Source of the DNA: Methylacidimicrobium sp. AP8
Lineage (GTDB): Bacteria > Verrucomicrobiota > Verrucomicrobiia > Methylacidiphilales > Methylacidiphilaceae
Assembly (NCBI RefSeq): GCF_903064525.1
Contig: NZ_LR797830.1
Span: 1,674,001 to 1,738,000, forward strand
Length of the DNA stretch: 64,000 nt
Reading direction: 5' to 3'
This document shows positions 18,288 to 26,819 of the stretch, in pieces; position 1 is the stretch's first letter, and each line of letters begins with the position of its first letter. The notes under the pieces were generated by a model. That model saw only the letters and a list, made by a program, of their open reading frames with translations, had not been told where the DNA came from and ran no database searches. The translations under genes were made by a program, and so were the position numbers.

Positions 18288-18953
18288 TCAGCCGAGCGGA
18301 ACCCTCTTCTGCAACCGGTAGGCGGCGGAAAGCAGAAGAAAGGAGAGGGCAAAGAGCAGGAGCGCGGTGCGGGTTGCCGAAGTGTAGTCGAGGGATTCGA
18401 CGGCGTCGTAGACCGCGATGGAAAGAGTCCGGGTCACCCCCGGAATGTCGCCCCCCACCATCAGAACGACACCGAACTCCCCCAAGGTGTGCGCGAAGCT
18501 CAGGACGACCCCGGAAACGATTCCAGGCCAGGACAGCGGCAGGATGACCCGGAGCAACGTCTCGGTTCGTCCCGCACCGAGGATCCATGCCGCCTCGCAA
18601 ATCCGCCTGGGAACCCCGCACATCGCAGCGGCTACCGGCTGGACGAGAAAAGGGAGGCTGTAGAGGACCGACGCCACCCACAGCCCCTCGAAGGAAAAGA
18701 CGAGGGATCCCCCGCCGGTCAGCCGCTCATACCATCGCCCGAGCCACCCGCCGCGCCCGAGACCGACGAGCAGGAAGAAACCGAGCACCGTCGGCGGCAG
18801 GACCAGCGGCAAGGCGATGATCGCCTCGACGGCGGGCCGGATCCGGCTCGGGGAGTAGGCGATCCAAGAGGCCATCGGCATCCCGATCACGAAGAGCGTG
18901 AGCGAGGTTACTCCCGCAAGCTTTAGGCTCAAGGCCAGCGCCGTCCAGTCCAT
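18288..18953 (-). CDS. modB: Molybdate ABC transporter, permease
   Basis: 221 residues with five hydrophobic segments. The coupling-helix signature appears as EAAWILGAGRTETLLRVILP, and the segment GVVLSFAHTLGEFGVVLMVGG is characteristic of ModB/CysT-type permeases. It forms the membrane channel with ModC. It starts 24 bases after modA and is followed after about 50 bases by modC. Confidence 0.93.
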   Translation of the reverse strand: MDWTALALSLKLAGVTSLTLFVIGMPMASWIAYSPSRIRPAVEAIIALPLVLPPTVLGFFLLVGLGRGGWLGRWYERLTGGGSLVFSFEGLWVASVLYSLPFLVQPVAAAMCGVPRRICEAAWILGAGRTETLLRVILPLSWPGIVSGVVLSFAHTLGEFGVVLMVGGDIPGVTRTLSIAVYDAVESLDYTSATRTALLLFALSFLLLSAAYRLQKRVPLG

Positions 18954-18977
18954 GGGCGATCGCGAGAAAAAAATCGT

Positions 18978-19769
18978 TCAGAGGCCGTGCGATCGAAAGA
19001 GCTTCTGTCCCTCGGGACCGACCAGAAAGTCCCGAAAGGCCTCCGCCCACTCCGGATGGCGGCATCGTTGCAAAATCACCCCGCCTTGCTCCAGGACCGA
19101 AAAGGCCTCGGCCGGGAGCTCCGCAAAGCGGCCCTCCTTTTGGGCGGGCGGAGCCAAGGCGAGCGAGCGGGAGATCAAGCAAGCGTCAGCCGCCCCCTGC
19201 TGCGCGAACTGAAAGGCCTGCACGACGTTTTCTCCGAAGACCAGCTTCGACGCAAGAGCGGGAAGCAGGCGGGCCCGGCGGAGCCCCTCCTCGGCCGCGC
19301 GCCCGTACGGGGCGACCCGGGGATTGGCCAGCGCCAGGCGCCGGAGAGCCGAGCTCCGGAGGGCTGCCAGGGCATCTCCGGCCTTCCAGATCGGAGATTC
19401 CCTCTTCGCCCAGAGGACGACCGACCCGTGCGCATAGACGAATACAGGTCCCCGGGCCGCCCCTGCCAAGATCAGCCGTTCGGGATATTCCCGGTCGGCG
19501 GCCAGAATGAGATCCCAGTCGGCGCCCTGGAGCGCCTCGGCGTAGAGCTTGCCCGAAGAGGCGTACGTCGCTTCGATCCGGACATCTTTTCCCGCCTTTG
19601 GAAAGGCAGCGATCGCCTCCGGCAAGGCATAACGGAGATCGGCGGCTGCTCCAATCCGGAGGGCCGCCTCGGGAGCCCCTTCCGCCGCTTCCAGACGTTC
19701 GGAGAAGAAGGGCGCCGCCGGTGCCGAAGCCAGGGCCAATAGAACGAGCGTTAACCAAAGAGGACGCAT
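18978..19769 (-). CDS. modA: Molybdate-binding periplasmic protein
   Basis: 263 residues with a signal peptide (LWLTLVLLALASAPAAPFF). The mature part has the ModA signatures AAADLRYALPEAIAAF, ATYASSGKLYAEALQGADWD and ANPRVAPYGRAAEEGL. It captures molybdate or tungstate and delivers it to ModB. First gene of modABC, divergent from fdhD by 119 bases. The pairing with fdhD suggests that molybdenum supply serves a formate dehydrogenase, which is not in this window. Confidence 0.92.
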   Translation of the reverse strand: MRPLWLTLVLLALASAPAAPFFSERLEAAEGAPEAALRIGAAADLRYALPEAIAAFPKAGKDVRIEATYASSGKLYAEALQGADWDLILAADREYPERLILAGAARGPVFVYAHGSVVLWAKRESPIWKAGDALAALRSSALRRLALANPRVAPYGRAAEEGLRRARLLPALASKLVFGENVVQAFQFAQQGAADACLISRSLALAPPAQKEGRFAELPAEAFSVLEQGGVILQRCRHPEWAEAFRDFLVGPEGQKLFRSHGL

Positions 19770-19888
19770 AGCGACTTAATAGAAGTCCTCGGAGGCGAAG
19801 AAAAGCGTTTCGCGGCCCCCTCCGCCGATCGGCCCTCCGCTCCTTCTCTCCGTTGCCCCTCTTCTCCGGGCGGGCGTATAGTGGCTGC

Positions 19889-20770
19889 ATGGCGATCCGG
19901 CCCGGGGGCAAATCGAACGTCGAGCTGTGGACTTGGGAAAAGGCGAGCGTTGTGCTCCGCACGGATACGGTCGCCGTGGAAGAACCCTTGGAGATCCGTC
20001 TTCGCGCCGGAGGGGAGGAGCGAATTGTCGCCATCACGATGCGCACCCCCGGCGCGGATTTCGAGCTTGCCGCAGGTTTCCTCTACGGGGAAGGGGTGGT
20101 GCGCGATTCCCGATTGATCCGCTCGATCTCCTACTGCGTGGATCGGAGGAGGAAGGAGGCGCAGCACTACAACGTCGTCACGGTCGAGCTGACCGCCGAC
20201 CGACTCCCGGAATTCGGCGGGCTCGAGCGCCACTTCCTGACCACCAGCGCGTGCGGGGTTTGCGGACGCGCTTCCCTGGAAGCGCTCCGCGATCGCGGCT
20301 GCCGCCCCCTCCCTTTCGCCTGGAGCATCCCCGCCTCGCTCCTGCCCGCTCTGCCGGAGCGGCTCGGCTCCCGCCAGGGGATCTTCCGCGCGACGGGCGG
20401 CCTCCACGCGGCTGGCCTGTTCAGCAAGGAAGGCGAGCTGATCGCCTTGCGGGAGGACGTGGGCCGCCACAATGCCATGGATAAGCTCGTCGGATGGGCT
20501 CTGCTCCAGGGCCGGCTCCCCCTGTCGCACTGTCTGGTCCTGGTGAGCGGGCGCGCCAGCTACGAGTTGTTGCAGAAGGCGCTGGCGGCGGAGCTCCCGG
20601 TCTTTTGCGCGGTGTCCGCCCCGAGCAGCCTGGCCGTGCACCTGGCCCGGGAGTTTTCCCTCACGCTGGTCGGATTTCTCCGCGGAGAGCGCTTCAACGT
20701 CTACGCGGGCCGGGAGAGGATCCTCCCCGCGGAGGCCGGTTGTTTGCCACAAGCCCCGGGAAATGGTTAA
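19889..20770 (+). CDS. fdhD: Formate dehydrogenase accessory sulfurtransferase
   Basis: 293 residues from the ATG at 19889. The functional CxxC is in TTSACGVCGRAS; the family segments ATGGLHAAGLF, REDVGRHNAMDKLVGWAL and VSGRASYELLQKALAAELPV are intact. FdhD transfers sulfur from a cysteine desulfurase to the Mo cofactor of formate dehydrogenase. It lies head to head with modABC. In methanotrophs formate dehydrogenase is the last energy-yielding step of C1 oxidation. Confidence 0.93.
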   Translation: MAIRPGGKSNVELWTWEKASVVLRTDTVAVEEPLEIRLRAGGEERIVAITMRTPGADFELAAGFLYGEGVVRDSRLIRSISYCVDRRRKEAQHYNVVTVELTADRLPEFGGLERHFLTTSACGVCGRASLEALRDRGCRPLPFAWSIPASLLPALPERLGSRQGIFRATGGLHAAGLFSKEGELIALREDVGRHNAMDKLVGWALLQGRLPLSHCLVLVSGRASYELLQKALAAELPVFCAVSAPSSLAVHLAREFSLTLVGFLRGERFNVYAGRERILPAEAGCLPQAPGNG

Positions 20771-20796
20771 TTTAGCCCGGCGGTAGGGTGACTCTC

Positions 20797-22338
20797 ATGA
20801 ATCGGTTGTCTGGCTGGAAGGGCTGGACGGCGCTGCTTGTCTTCGTGTGCCTCCTGGCGGCGGCAGGAAACTGGGCGGCGACGGCATGGAGGAACGCCGC
20901 GGAGCGCAAGGCGATCGTTACCGGCTTTCAGACCCGCGTCGCGCGGGCTCTCCCCCAGGTGGACGCCCTTCGCAGCGAGCTCACCCAGCAAAAGCATCTG
21001 CTCGAGAAGCTGCTCGCCCAAGGAGAAGCCGCCACCGAATCCCAAGGGATTCCTACGGATCTTCTCCAGACCGCCGCCGCACGATTCCGCGAATTGCTGG
21101 ACCGGGCGTCGGCCCTCGCCAACCAGATCCAGGCGGAGGCGGATCAGGCCGCAGCCCAGCTCGGCCTCCCATCCTCCGACAGTCTTTTTCCTAGCTCGGC
21201 GGCACCGTCCTGGAGGGCCTTCCTGACCGAGATCAACGAGGACCGCCAATGGGACGAAGCGACCCGCCAGCGCATTGCTCTCCTCGAGGAACGATGGACC
21301 ATGCTGGCGGCCCGGGAGCACGCCGCCGCACAGCAACCCGGCTACTCGCCGGAGGACCTGGCGGCGCCTCCTCCGGACGTTCCCGCCACCAACCCTCCCG
21401 TCGGAGGCTACGGCGGCGGGGGGGGCGGCGATTCCTTCGTGGGCGACACCGAGGCGAAGACCACCTACGGGGGCTACGGAGGCTATCCCTATTGGGGAAT
21501 GGGGATGTGGGGCTGGGGCTGGTGGGGCATCGGCCTCTGGTGGCCGTTTTTGGGGCTTTTGGCCGTTTTTCCCAGTGATCATCGAGCAGCAGCAGATCAC
21601 GAAGCAACAACCGGCGCATCCGGCCCAGCACCAGGCGGCGGCGCAACTCTCCCCGGGTCACACTTCCCTCCCGCCCACCATGGGCTGGCGCAACACGGCA
21701 TCGACCGCGACCCCCGAGCCGGCTCGGTCCCGCCGGGCCGCGGACCGGCTCACACGCCGGGGCCGCTGCACCCGGAGGCTCACGGCGCCCACGGCGCCGC
21801 CGCGGTCGCGCACGGGGGCTCCGGCTTCCAATCCGCCGTGCATCCGCAGCACCTCTTCAGCCCGGGGATTCATGATGTCGCCGGCCATCCGGTCACCGCC
21901 GCGTCTCTCCACGGCGCCAACTTAGGCTCGGCAGCCTACGCCCACGGCTTTCGGTCGGGCGGCCCCGGAGCCGGCTTCGCAGGACACACGGGATTGCCGC
22001 CGGCGCCGACCGGAGGCTTCCATGGAGCCGCCGGACTCCCCCGCGGCGGGGTCTTTCACGGCGCGTCCGGGCTAGGGCATGGAGGCACGTTCCACGGGGC
22101 CGCCGGCCTGGCTCACGGCGGGCTCTTTCACGGCGCCACGGGTCTTTCCCACGGGGGCATGTTCCACGGGGTCGGCGGATCCGCGCATCTTTTCCATGGA
22201 GCCACGATCGGTCCGGGAGGGATGCATGGAGTCGGAGGATTTCACGGCATGCCGGGAGGGTTTCACGGGGGAATGGGCGGCTTTCACGGCGGCTTCGGCG
22301 GCTTCGGCGGGTTTCACGGCGGCGGAGGGCATCGTTGA
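20797..22338 (+). CDS. Secreted coiled-coil protein with His/Gly-rich repeat tail
   Basis: 513 residues from the ATG at 20797 (an in-frame GTG at 20788 is less likely). A signal-anchor helix (GWTALLVFVCLLAAAGNWA) is followed by a charged helical domain to about residue 190. Then comes a Gly/Tyr/Trp-rich segment (GGYGGYPYWGMGMWGW), and from about residue 290 a His/Gly-rich tail. Residues of about 22014-22190 form a 12-residue repeat, FHGAxGLxxGGx, in five copies. His density suggests metal or heme binding, but this is inference. Between 21570 and 21655 the frame has poor GC third positions while the next frame does not, hinting at compensating frameshifts. No family recognised. Confidence 0.6.
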   Translation: MNRLSGWKGWTALLVFVCLLAAAGNWAATAWRNAAERKAIVTGFQTRVARALPQVDALRSELTQQKHLLEKLLAQGEAATESQGIPTDLLQTAAARFRELLDRASALANQIQAEADQAAAQLGLPSSDSLFPSSAAPSWRAFLTEINEDRQWDEATRQRIALLEERWTMLAAREHAAAQQPGYSPEDLAAPPPDVPATNPPVGGYGGGGGGDSFVGDTEAKTTYGGYGGYPYWGMGMWGWGWWGIGLWWPFLGLLAVFPSDHRAAADHEATTGASGPAPGGGATLPGSHFPPAHHGLAQHGIDRDPRAGSVPPGRGPAHTPGPLHPEAHGAHGAAAVAHGGSGFQSAVHPQHLFSPGIHDVAGHPVTAASLHGANLGSAAYAHGFRSGGPGAGFAGHTGLPPAPTGGFHGAAGLPRGGVFHGASGLGHGGTFHGAAGLAHGGLFHGATGLSHGGMFHGVGGSAHLFHGATIGPGGMHGVGGFHGMPGGFHGGMGGFHGGFGGFGGFHGGGGHR

Positions 22339-23297
22339 TGCTAGGCCTCGAGGCACCGTTCGCCTTCCGCCCGCGCGTCTTCTTGCGGCCGCGGCCTGCG
22401 GGCGCCGCGGCGGCGCTCATTCTTCTCGCCTGCTGGGGCGGCTTGCCGCCGGGACGCCGCGCGGCCTTCGCAGCCGAGCCGGCCGGGATCGGCGTCGCAC
22501 AGGAGAGCCCGGTTCGAGGAGCGGACGCTCGTGAGGTTTTTTCCTGGATCGACGACGCGCTCCGAATCCAGCCGGCAACCGTTGCGCGTTTCCAAGCGAT
22601 GGTCGGAGCCCCCTTTCAGCGAATCGAAAGAAACGGGTGGATCGCGGTCTACGAAACCTCCGGTTCGAGCCGCCCCTGGATTCGACGCACGGAGCTCCGG
22701 CTGCCGGAGAGAGCCGACGAAGGATGGTCGTCGTTTCTCATTCTCGACCTCGATCCGGCTCGGGTCGAGGTCCTGCCTTCCGAGGCTATAGGCTATCGCC
22801 CCGGAGCCCGCGTCGGGCTCAACCCGCCGATTCCGCCCGGATGGCGGGAGATCGGGAAGTATTGGCAGGCCTCGGCCCCGGATTTCCTGGTTTGGGAGGG
22901 CTCCGATGCCACGATCGTCTTCCGCTTCCGCTCCGAAGGCCCCCGGAAGTTGGCGCAGTGCAGCCTCTACCGGAGGCCGGCGGCCTCTTCCCCGGCAGGC
23001 GCGAATGCCCGCCGGATCGGAAGGAGCAGGCTCCTCCGGGCGGAAACCGGCCTGGGCCCGGCCATCGACTCCCTCCTTGACCAGTCGCCGGACGCGGCCG
23101 CGCAAGTTCAGTCCCTGCAAGCCGCAGGATGGAGGCTCATCTGGTCTCCCTGGATGATCAGCGCGGTCGACCTCGTGCAGAAAGCGATTCTGCTTCCCAA
23201 GGATAAAAATCCGCGAAAGGCGTACGGCTGGCTCCTGTGGGAGCTCACGCAGATTCCCAGGCCGGAGGGCGCTTTCGCGACGCGCCCCGGCGGGTAG
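22338..23297 (+). CDS. Hypothetical secreted protein
   Basis: 319 residues. The ATG overlaps the stop of the preceding gene (TGATG), so the two are probably coupled. An N-terminal hydrophobic stretch (AGAAAALILLACWGGL) suggests a signal peptide. The rest (VFSWIDDALRIQPATVARFQ, GWIAVYETSGSSRPWIRR, WMISAVDLVQKAILLPKDKN) matches no family I know. The coupling suggests it works with the His/Gly-rich protein at the cell surface or in the periplasm. Confidence 0.55.
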   Translation: MLGLEAPFAFRPRVFLRPRPAGAAAALILLACWGGLPPGRRAAFAAEPAGIGVAQESPVRGADAREVFSWIDDALRIQPATVARFQAMVGAPFQRIERNGWIAVYETSGSSRPWIRRTELRLPERADEGWSSFLILDLDPARVEVLPSEAIGYRPGARVGLNPPIPPGWREIGKYWQASAPDFLVWEGSDATIVFRFRSEGPRKLAQCSLYRRPAASSPAGANARRIGRSRLLRAETGLGPAIDSLLDQSPDAAAQVQSLQAAGWRLIWSPWMISAVDLVQKAILLPKDKNPRKAYGWLLWELTQIPRPEGAFATRPGG

Positions 23298-23313
23298 CCC
23301 GCGAGACGGCGGC

Positions 23314-23736
23314 TCAGGGCCCGGCGGGCGCGGCTTGTCCGGAACGGCTCGCTTGCTCCAGAGCGTCTTGGAGCTTGGCCGCCTCCTCCTTCAGCTGACC
23401 CGCTCCCTTTCCCAAGGACCGGGCCGCATCCCGGATCCCGGATTGCACCGAATCCTTCACTTCCTGCAGCTCCCGATGGAAAGCCGATCGCTCGTTGTGC
23501 AGCTCCTTGGCGAGCGACCGGGCGAGATCGTCATGCTTTTGCCGGATCGCCTGGTCGATCTGATCGATCTTCCGATTGAGATCGGAATCCCGCTTGACCA
23601 GATCGGCCAGCTTCTCCTGCCAGCTCTTCGGAGGATTCCCGGGCGCGCTGCCTTCGGGCGCCGAATCGGCTGCCGAGAGCGCGGAAGCTCCCGAGAGGAA
23701 AGCAAGGCCGGCCGCGATTACGGCTATCCCCTTCAT
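23314..23736 (-). CDS. Small periplasmic coiled-coil protein
   Basis: 140 residues from the ATG at 23736. A signal peptide (GIAVIAAGLAFLSGASALSA) is followed by an acidic/basic heptad region (LADLVKRDSDLNRKIDQIDQ, ALEQASRSGQ) that should form a long coiled coil. It is convergent with the preceding secreted-protein gene (16-base gap) and sits just downstream of another envelope gene on its own strand. No family recognised. Confidence 0.5.
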   Translation of the reverse strand: MKGIAVIAAGLAFLSGASALSAADSAPEGSAPGNPPKSWQEKLADLVKRDSDLNRKIDQIDQAIRQKHDDLARSLAKELHNERSAFHRELQEVKDSVQSGIRDAARSLGKGAGQLKEEAAKLQDALEQASRSGQAAPAGP

Positions 23737-23768
23737 GGCCGGATTGGAACCGATCGGAAGCCCTTCCG

Positions 23769-24758
23769 TCAATCGTTCTTTGCGCTCCGCCGCCCGGACT
23801 TCGCCGATGGGGAAGGACCGGCGCCCGAAGCGTTTTTCCGCTCCGCGGCAAGCTTGGCTCTCTGCTCCTCCGCCGCTGCCTTCAGCCGGCGCTCATACTC
23901 CTCGTAGGGGCTGCGCGCCCCGGCGGACGGCGGCTCGCCCTCCGCAGGCGGACTCCCGGCTCCGCCGGGTCCGGAGAACACCGGCCCGGGTGCCGGAACC
24001 GGAGCGGCCGGCAGCGCCTTTGCCACCCTTTCTCCCGAAAGATCGCGGTGCGGTCCGGAAGCGGCGGCTCGCTCCTGCGACGCAAGCCTCCGCCCTCCTC
24101 CTTCCGGCGGAAGGAAGGAGCCCCCTTCCCGGATTCTCGCCAAGGTGCGGACCATCGTCTCCCAGACGGATCGTTCTTCCTTCTCCACTTCCGCCACTTC
24201 ATCTTCGGCAAATACCCGGCCCCATTCCTCGAACGGAAGCGCTCCGGCTTTTTCCAGGCTCCACCGGCCCCCGGAATAGACCGCCCGCTCGATGGCCCAA
24301 CGCACGACCATGCTCTTCCCTTTCGTGGCGACGGCCATCCGCCGGTTCACCCGGTAGCAGGAGCCGGGCTCGAGATCGGGATAAAAGATCAGATAGGAAG
24401 CCAGCTTCCTCTGCAAGGCGTCGGCCCCTTTCGGCGGCTGGAACGGTCCGACCGGCAGGCGGAACCAGGAGACCGACGACACGAAGCGGAGGCGATAGCC
24501 GGCGGAAAATGAGCCGTCCGGCTGCTCGCGAAACCAGGCCGGCTCTATGCGCGCCAAGACCATTCCGTCCGGCAGCAGCGACCCGATGAACTCGCGGACG
24601 GCCCCTTCCGCCACGGCGGTCGGGGCCGGCTCGCCGCGAGCCGGCGCCCGTCCGGACGGGGAGAAAAACGCGCCGTCGCGGATCGCAAAGACGTAGATGC
24701 TCCCGGCCAGCATGCCGAGAACAAAGCCGATCCCCGTCCAGCGCAAGATCCTCTTCAT
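23769..24758 (-). CDS. Hypothetical membrane-anchored protein
   Basis: 329 residues from the ATG at 24758. One N-terminal transmembrane helix (ILRWTGIGFVLGMLAGSIYV) anchors a soluble domain with WFREQPDGSFSAGYRLRFVS and YLIFYPDLEPGSCYRVNRRM. A Pro/Ala-rich, then Lys/Glu-rich helical tail (YEEYERRLKAAAEEQRAKLA) follows. It runs into the small coiled-coil gene after 32 bases, so the two may form an operon. Not a family I recognise. Confidence 0.5.
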   Translation of the reverse strand: MKRILRWTGIGFVLGMLAGSIYVFAIRDGAFFSPSGRAPARGEPAPTAVAEGAVREFIGSLLPDGMVLARIEPAWFREQPDGSFSAGYRLRFVSSVSWFRLPVGPFQPPKGADALQRKLASYLIFYPDLEPGSCYRVNRRMAVATKGKSMVVRWAIERAVYSGGRWSLEKAGALPFEEWGRVFAEDEVAEVEKEERSVWETMVRTLARIREGGSFLPPEGGGRRLASQERAAASGPHRDLSGERVAKALPAAPVPAPGPVFSGPGGAGSPPAEGEPPSAGARSPYEEYERRLKAAAEEQRAKLAAERKNASGAGPSPSAKSGRRSAKND

Positions 24759-24971
24759 CGCCTTCCGGTTTCCGGCCGCCCCATCGGCACGCGCGGAATC
24801 GCGCCCCGTCTTCGCGAAACAGGAAAAGTTCCTTTCGGGCAGCATATCAGGGCCCGGCCGCCGGAAAAACAAGAATGGAGCCTTCTTCCTCCCGGACGGC
24901 CCGCCCCGGAAGGAGGCTTTTTCCGCAAGAAAGTCCTTGGTGTCGTCACTTTTTTCGCATTTTATTCCTTC

Positions 24972-25442
24972 GTGAATACGAATTTAGCGACAGCACCCCT
25001 ACCCGTGGGCGCGCCCGTGCCGCCGGTGACGGCGACGGATCAGGACGGGAACGAAGTGGACCTAGCGGAAGCCTCGCGGCAGGCAACCGTGCTTCTCTAT
25101 TTTTATCCCAAGGCGGATACGCCCGGATGCACGAAGGAATCCTGCGGGCTGCGCGACGCCTACCAAAAATTCGTCGATCTCGGAGTCCGCGTCTTCGGCG
25201 TGAGCATGGACCCCGCGACGGCCCAGAAGCGGTTCGCCGAAAAATACCATCTCCCCTTCACCCTACTTGCCGATCCGGAAGGGAAGATCGTCGATGCCTT
25301 CGGAGTGGCCAAGAGGAACGGCCATGCAACCCGCCAATCCTTCCTCATTCGGCACGGCAAGATCGTCTGGCACAACCCGAAAGTGAACCCGGAAAGCCAC
25401 GCGGAGGAGGTGCTGCGGGAGATCGAGAAACAGGCCGGTTGA
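24972..25442 (+). CDS. bcp: Thiol peroxidase of the Bcp/PrxQ type
   Basis: 156 residues from a GTG at 24972. The peroxidatic Cys is in YPKADTPGCTKESCGLRD, with the resolving Cys five residues later, as in atypical two-Cys PrxQ. Downstream, RVFGVSMDPATAQKRFAEKY and FLIRHGKIVWHNPKV fit the family. It reduces hydrogen peroxide and organic hydroperoxides using thioredoxin. Single gene; no convincing ribosome-binding site is visible before the GTG. Confidence 0.92.
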   Translation: MNTNLATAPLPVGAPVPPVTATDQDGNEVDLAEASRQATVLLYFYPKADTPGCTKESCGLRDAYQKFVDLGVRVFGVSMDPATAQKRFAEKYHLPFTLLADPEGKIVDAFGVAKRNGHATRQSFLIRHGKIVWHNPKVNPESHAEEVLREIEKQAG

Positions 25443-25651
25443 ACGCCGCCTTCGCGGACGCGCCCTTTGGGAGACATCTTCGTCTGCCGCCGCTCCGCTC
25501 CGTGCGACGACCGTCTTTCCGGACGCCGGGCTCCGCTCGTTCCGAACGGGCGGCTTCCGCCGCGAGCCCGGATCGGCGAGGACCACACCCGACGGCGGTT
25601 TTCTCCTCGTTTCGCGCTTCGAATAGGAAGGCGAACGGATGCCCGATCGCA
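25443..25651. other. Spacer between bcp and tRNA-Pro
   Basis: Part of a 357-base stretch without protein genes (25443-25799) that holds only the tRNA-Pro. Nothing else was recognised. Confidence 0.5.
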
Positions 25652-25725
<74 letters not shown>

Positions 25726-25799
25726 TTTGACGTAATCGGTCAAAAAAGCTAACAGATTCCCGAAAGCAAAAGCAAGTATCGATACGCGACGGCGACACG

Positions 25800-26405
25800 A
25801 TGGCCAAGAAACACCCTCCCCTCCTCCGTCTCGGACTCTTCGGCGGCAGCTTCGACCCGATCCACCACGGCCATCTCGTCAGCTCCTGGGACGCTCTTGA
25901 GCAGATGCGCCTCGATCGGATCATCTTCATTCCCTGCGCCCTATCTCCGCACAAGTCCGAGCCTCCGGTCGCCTCCGGAGAGGAGCGGCTGGCGATGATC
26001 CGGCAGGCCATCCGCGGATGGCCCTCCTTTTCTACCTCGGACTGCGAGCTGGCGCGCGGAGGGCCCTCGTATTCCGTGGACACCGCCGAGGAGATGCGCC
26101 GCCGGTTCCCTTCGGCCGAACTGTTCTGGATCATCGGCTCGGACCAAGCAAAGAGCCTTCCTTCCTGGCGGGATTACCCTCGCCTGTGCAAGCTCCTTAC
26201 CTTCCTGGTCGTTCCCCGGCCCGGAAACATCGAGATTGCGCTGAAAAACGGCATGGCGCTTCTCCCTTCTCCCCACATCGTCGATATTTCTTCCACGGAG
26301 ATCCGGGAGCGCGCGCAGCACGGCCTTCCCATCGGCCATCTCGTGCCTCGGCCGGTAGCCGCCCATATTGTCAAACGGCATCTCTACGAGAAGATTTCCG
26401 GATGA
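25800..26405 (+). CDS. nadD: Nicotinate-nucleotide adenylyltransferase
   Basis: 201 residues. The nucleotidyltransferase signature GLFGGSFDPIHHGHL is at the N-terminus and the second signature ISSTEIRER near the C-terminus. It makes deamido-NAD from nicotinate mononucleotide and ATP in NAD synthesis. It overlaps rsfS by four bases (ATGA), a common bacterial pairing. Confidence 0.95.
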   Translation: MAKKHPPLLRLGLFGGSFDPIHHGHLVSSWDALEQMRLDRIIFIPCALSPHKSEPPVASGEERLAMIRQAIRGWPSFSTSDCELARGGPSYSVDTAEEMRRRFPSAELFWIIGSDQAKSLPSWRDYPRLCKLLTFLVVPRPGNIEIALKNGMALLPSPHIVDISSTEIRERAQHGLPIGHLVPRPVAAHIVKRHLYEKISG

Positions 26406-26755
26406 GGGAAGATTCTTCGGAAGACGCGTTGGCTTTGGCGCGCTTTTGCCGGGACGTCATCCTGGAAGGCAAAGCGATCGCGCCGGTCATCCTCGACCTC
26501 CGCAAGCTTTCGGCCTTCACCGATTTCTTCCTGATCTGCTCCGCGGCTTCGCGCCCGCAGCTCAAAGCGCTGGCCGCTTCCGTCGAGCGCGAGGTCGAAA
26601 AGGCCCACGGCCTCCATCCGCGGTCGCTCCAAGGCTCTCCGGCCAGCCACTGGGTCGTGCTCGATTACGGGGCGCTGCTCATCCACCTCTTCCTCGAAAA
26701 GGAGCGGGCGTACTATGAGCTCGAGCGCCTCTGGGGAGATGCACCCGTACTCTGA
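26402..26755 (+). CDS. rsfS: Ribosomal silencing factor RsfS
   Basis: 117 residues from the ATG at 26402, overlapping the nadD stop. The family core DLRKLSAFTDFFLICSAASRPQ is followed by SHWVVLDYGALLIHLF and YYELERLWGDAP. RsfS binds ribosomal protein L14 and blocks subunit joining when nutrients are scarce. Translationally coupled to nadD. Confidence 0.95.
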   Translation: MREDSSEDALALARFCRDVILEGKAIAPVILDLRKLSAFTDFFLICSAASRPQLKALAASVEREVEKAHGLHPRSLQGSPASHWVVLDYGALLIHLFLEKERAYYELERLWGDAPVL

Positions 26756-26819
26756 AGGCGATCCGGCGCGGACGCCCTGCGCCCCGGTCGGCCTCTTCCG
26801 CGGCGACTCGCCCTAGACG

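Noticed and set aside
21837-22330. CRISPR-like repeat array
   Set aside because: The 36-base periodicity is in frame and encodes the FHGAxGL protein repeat; there are no unique spacers of constant length.
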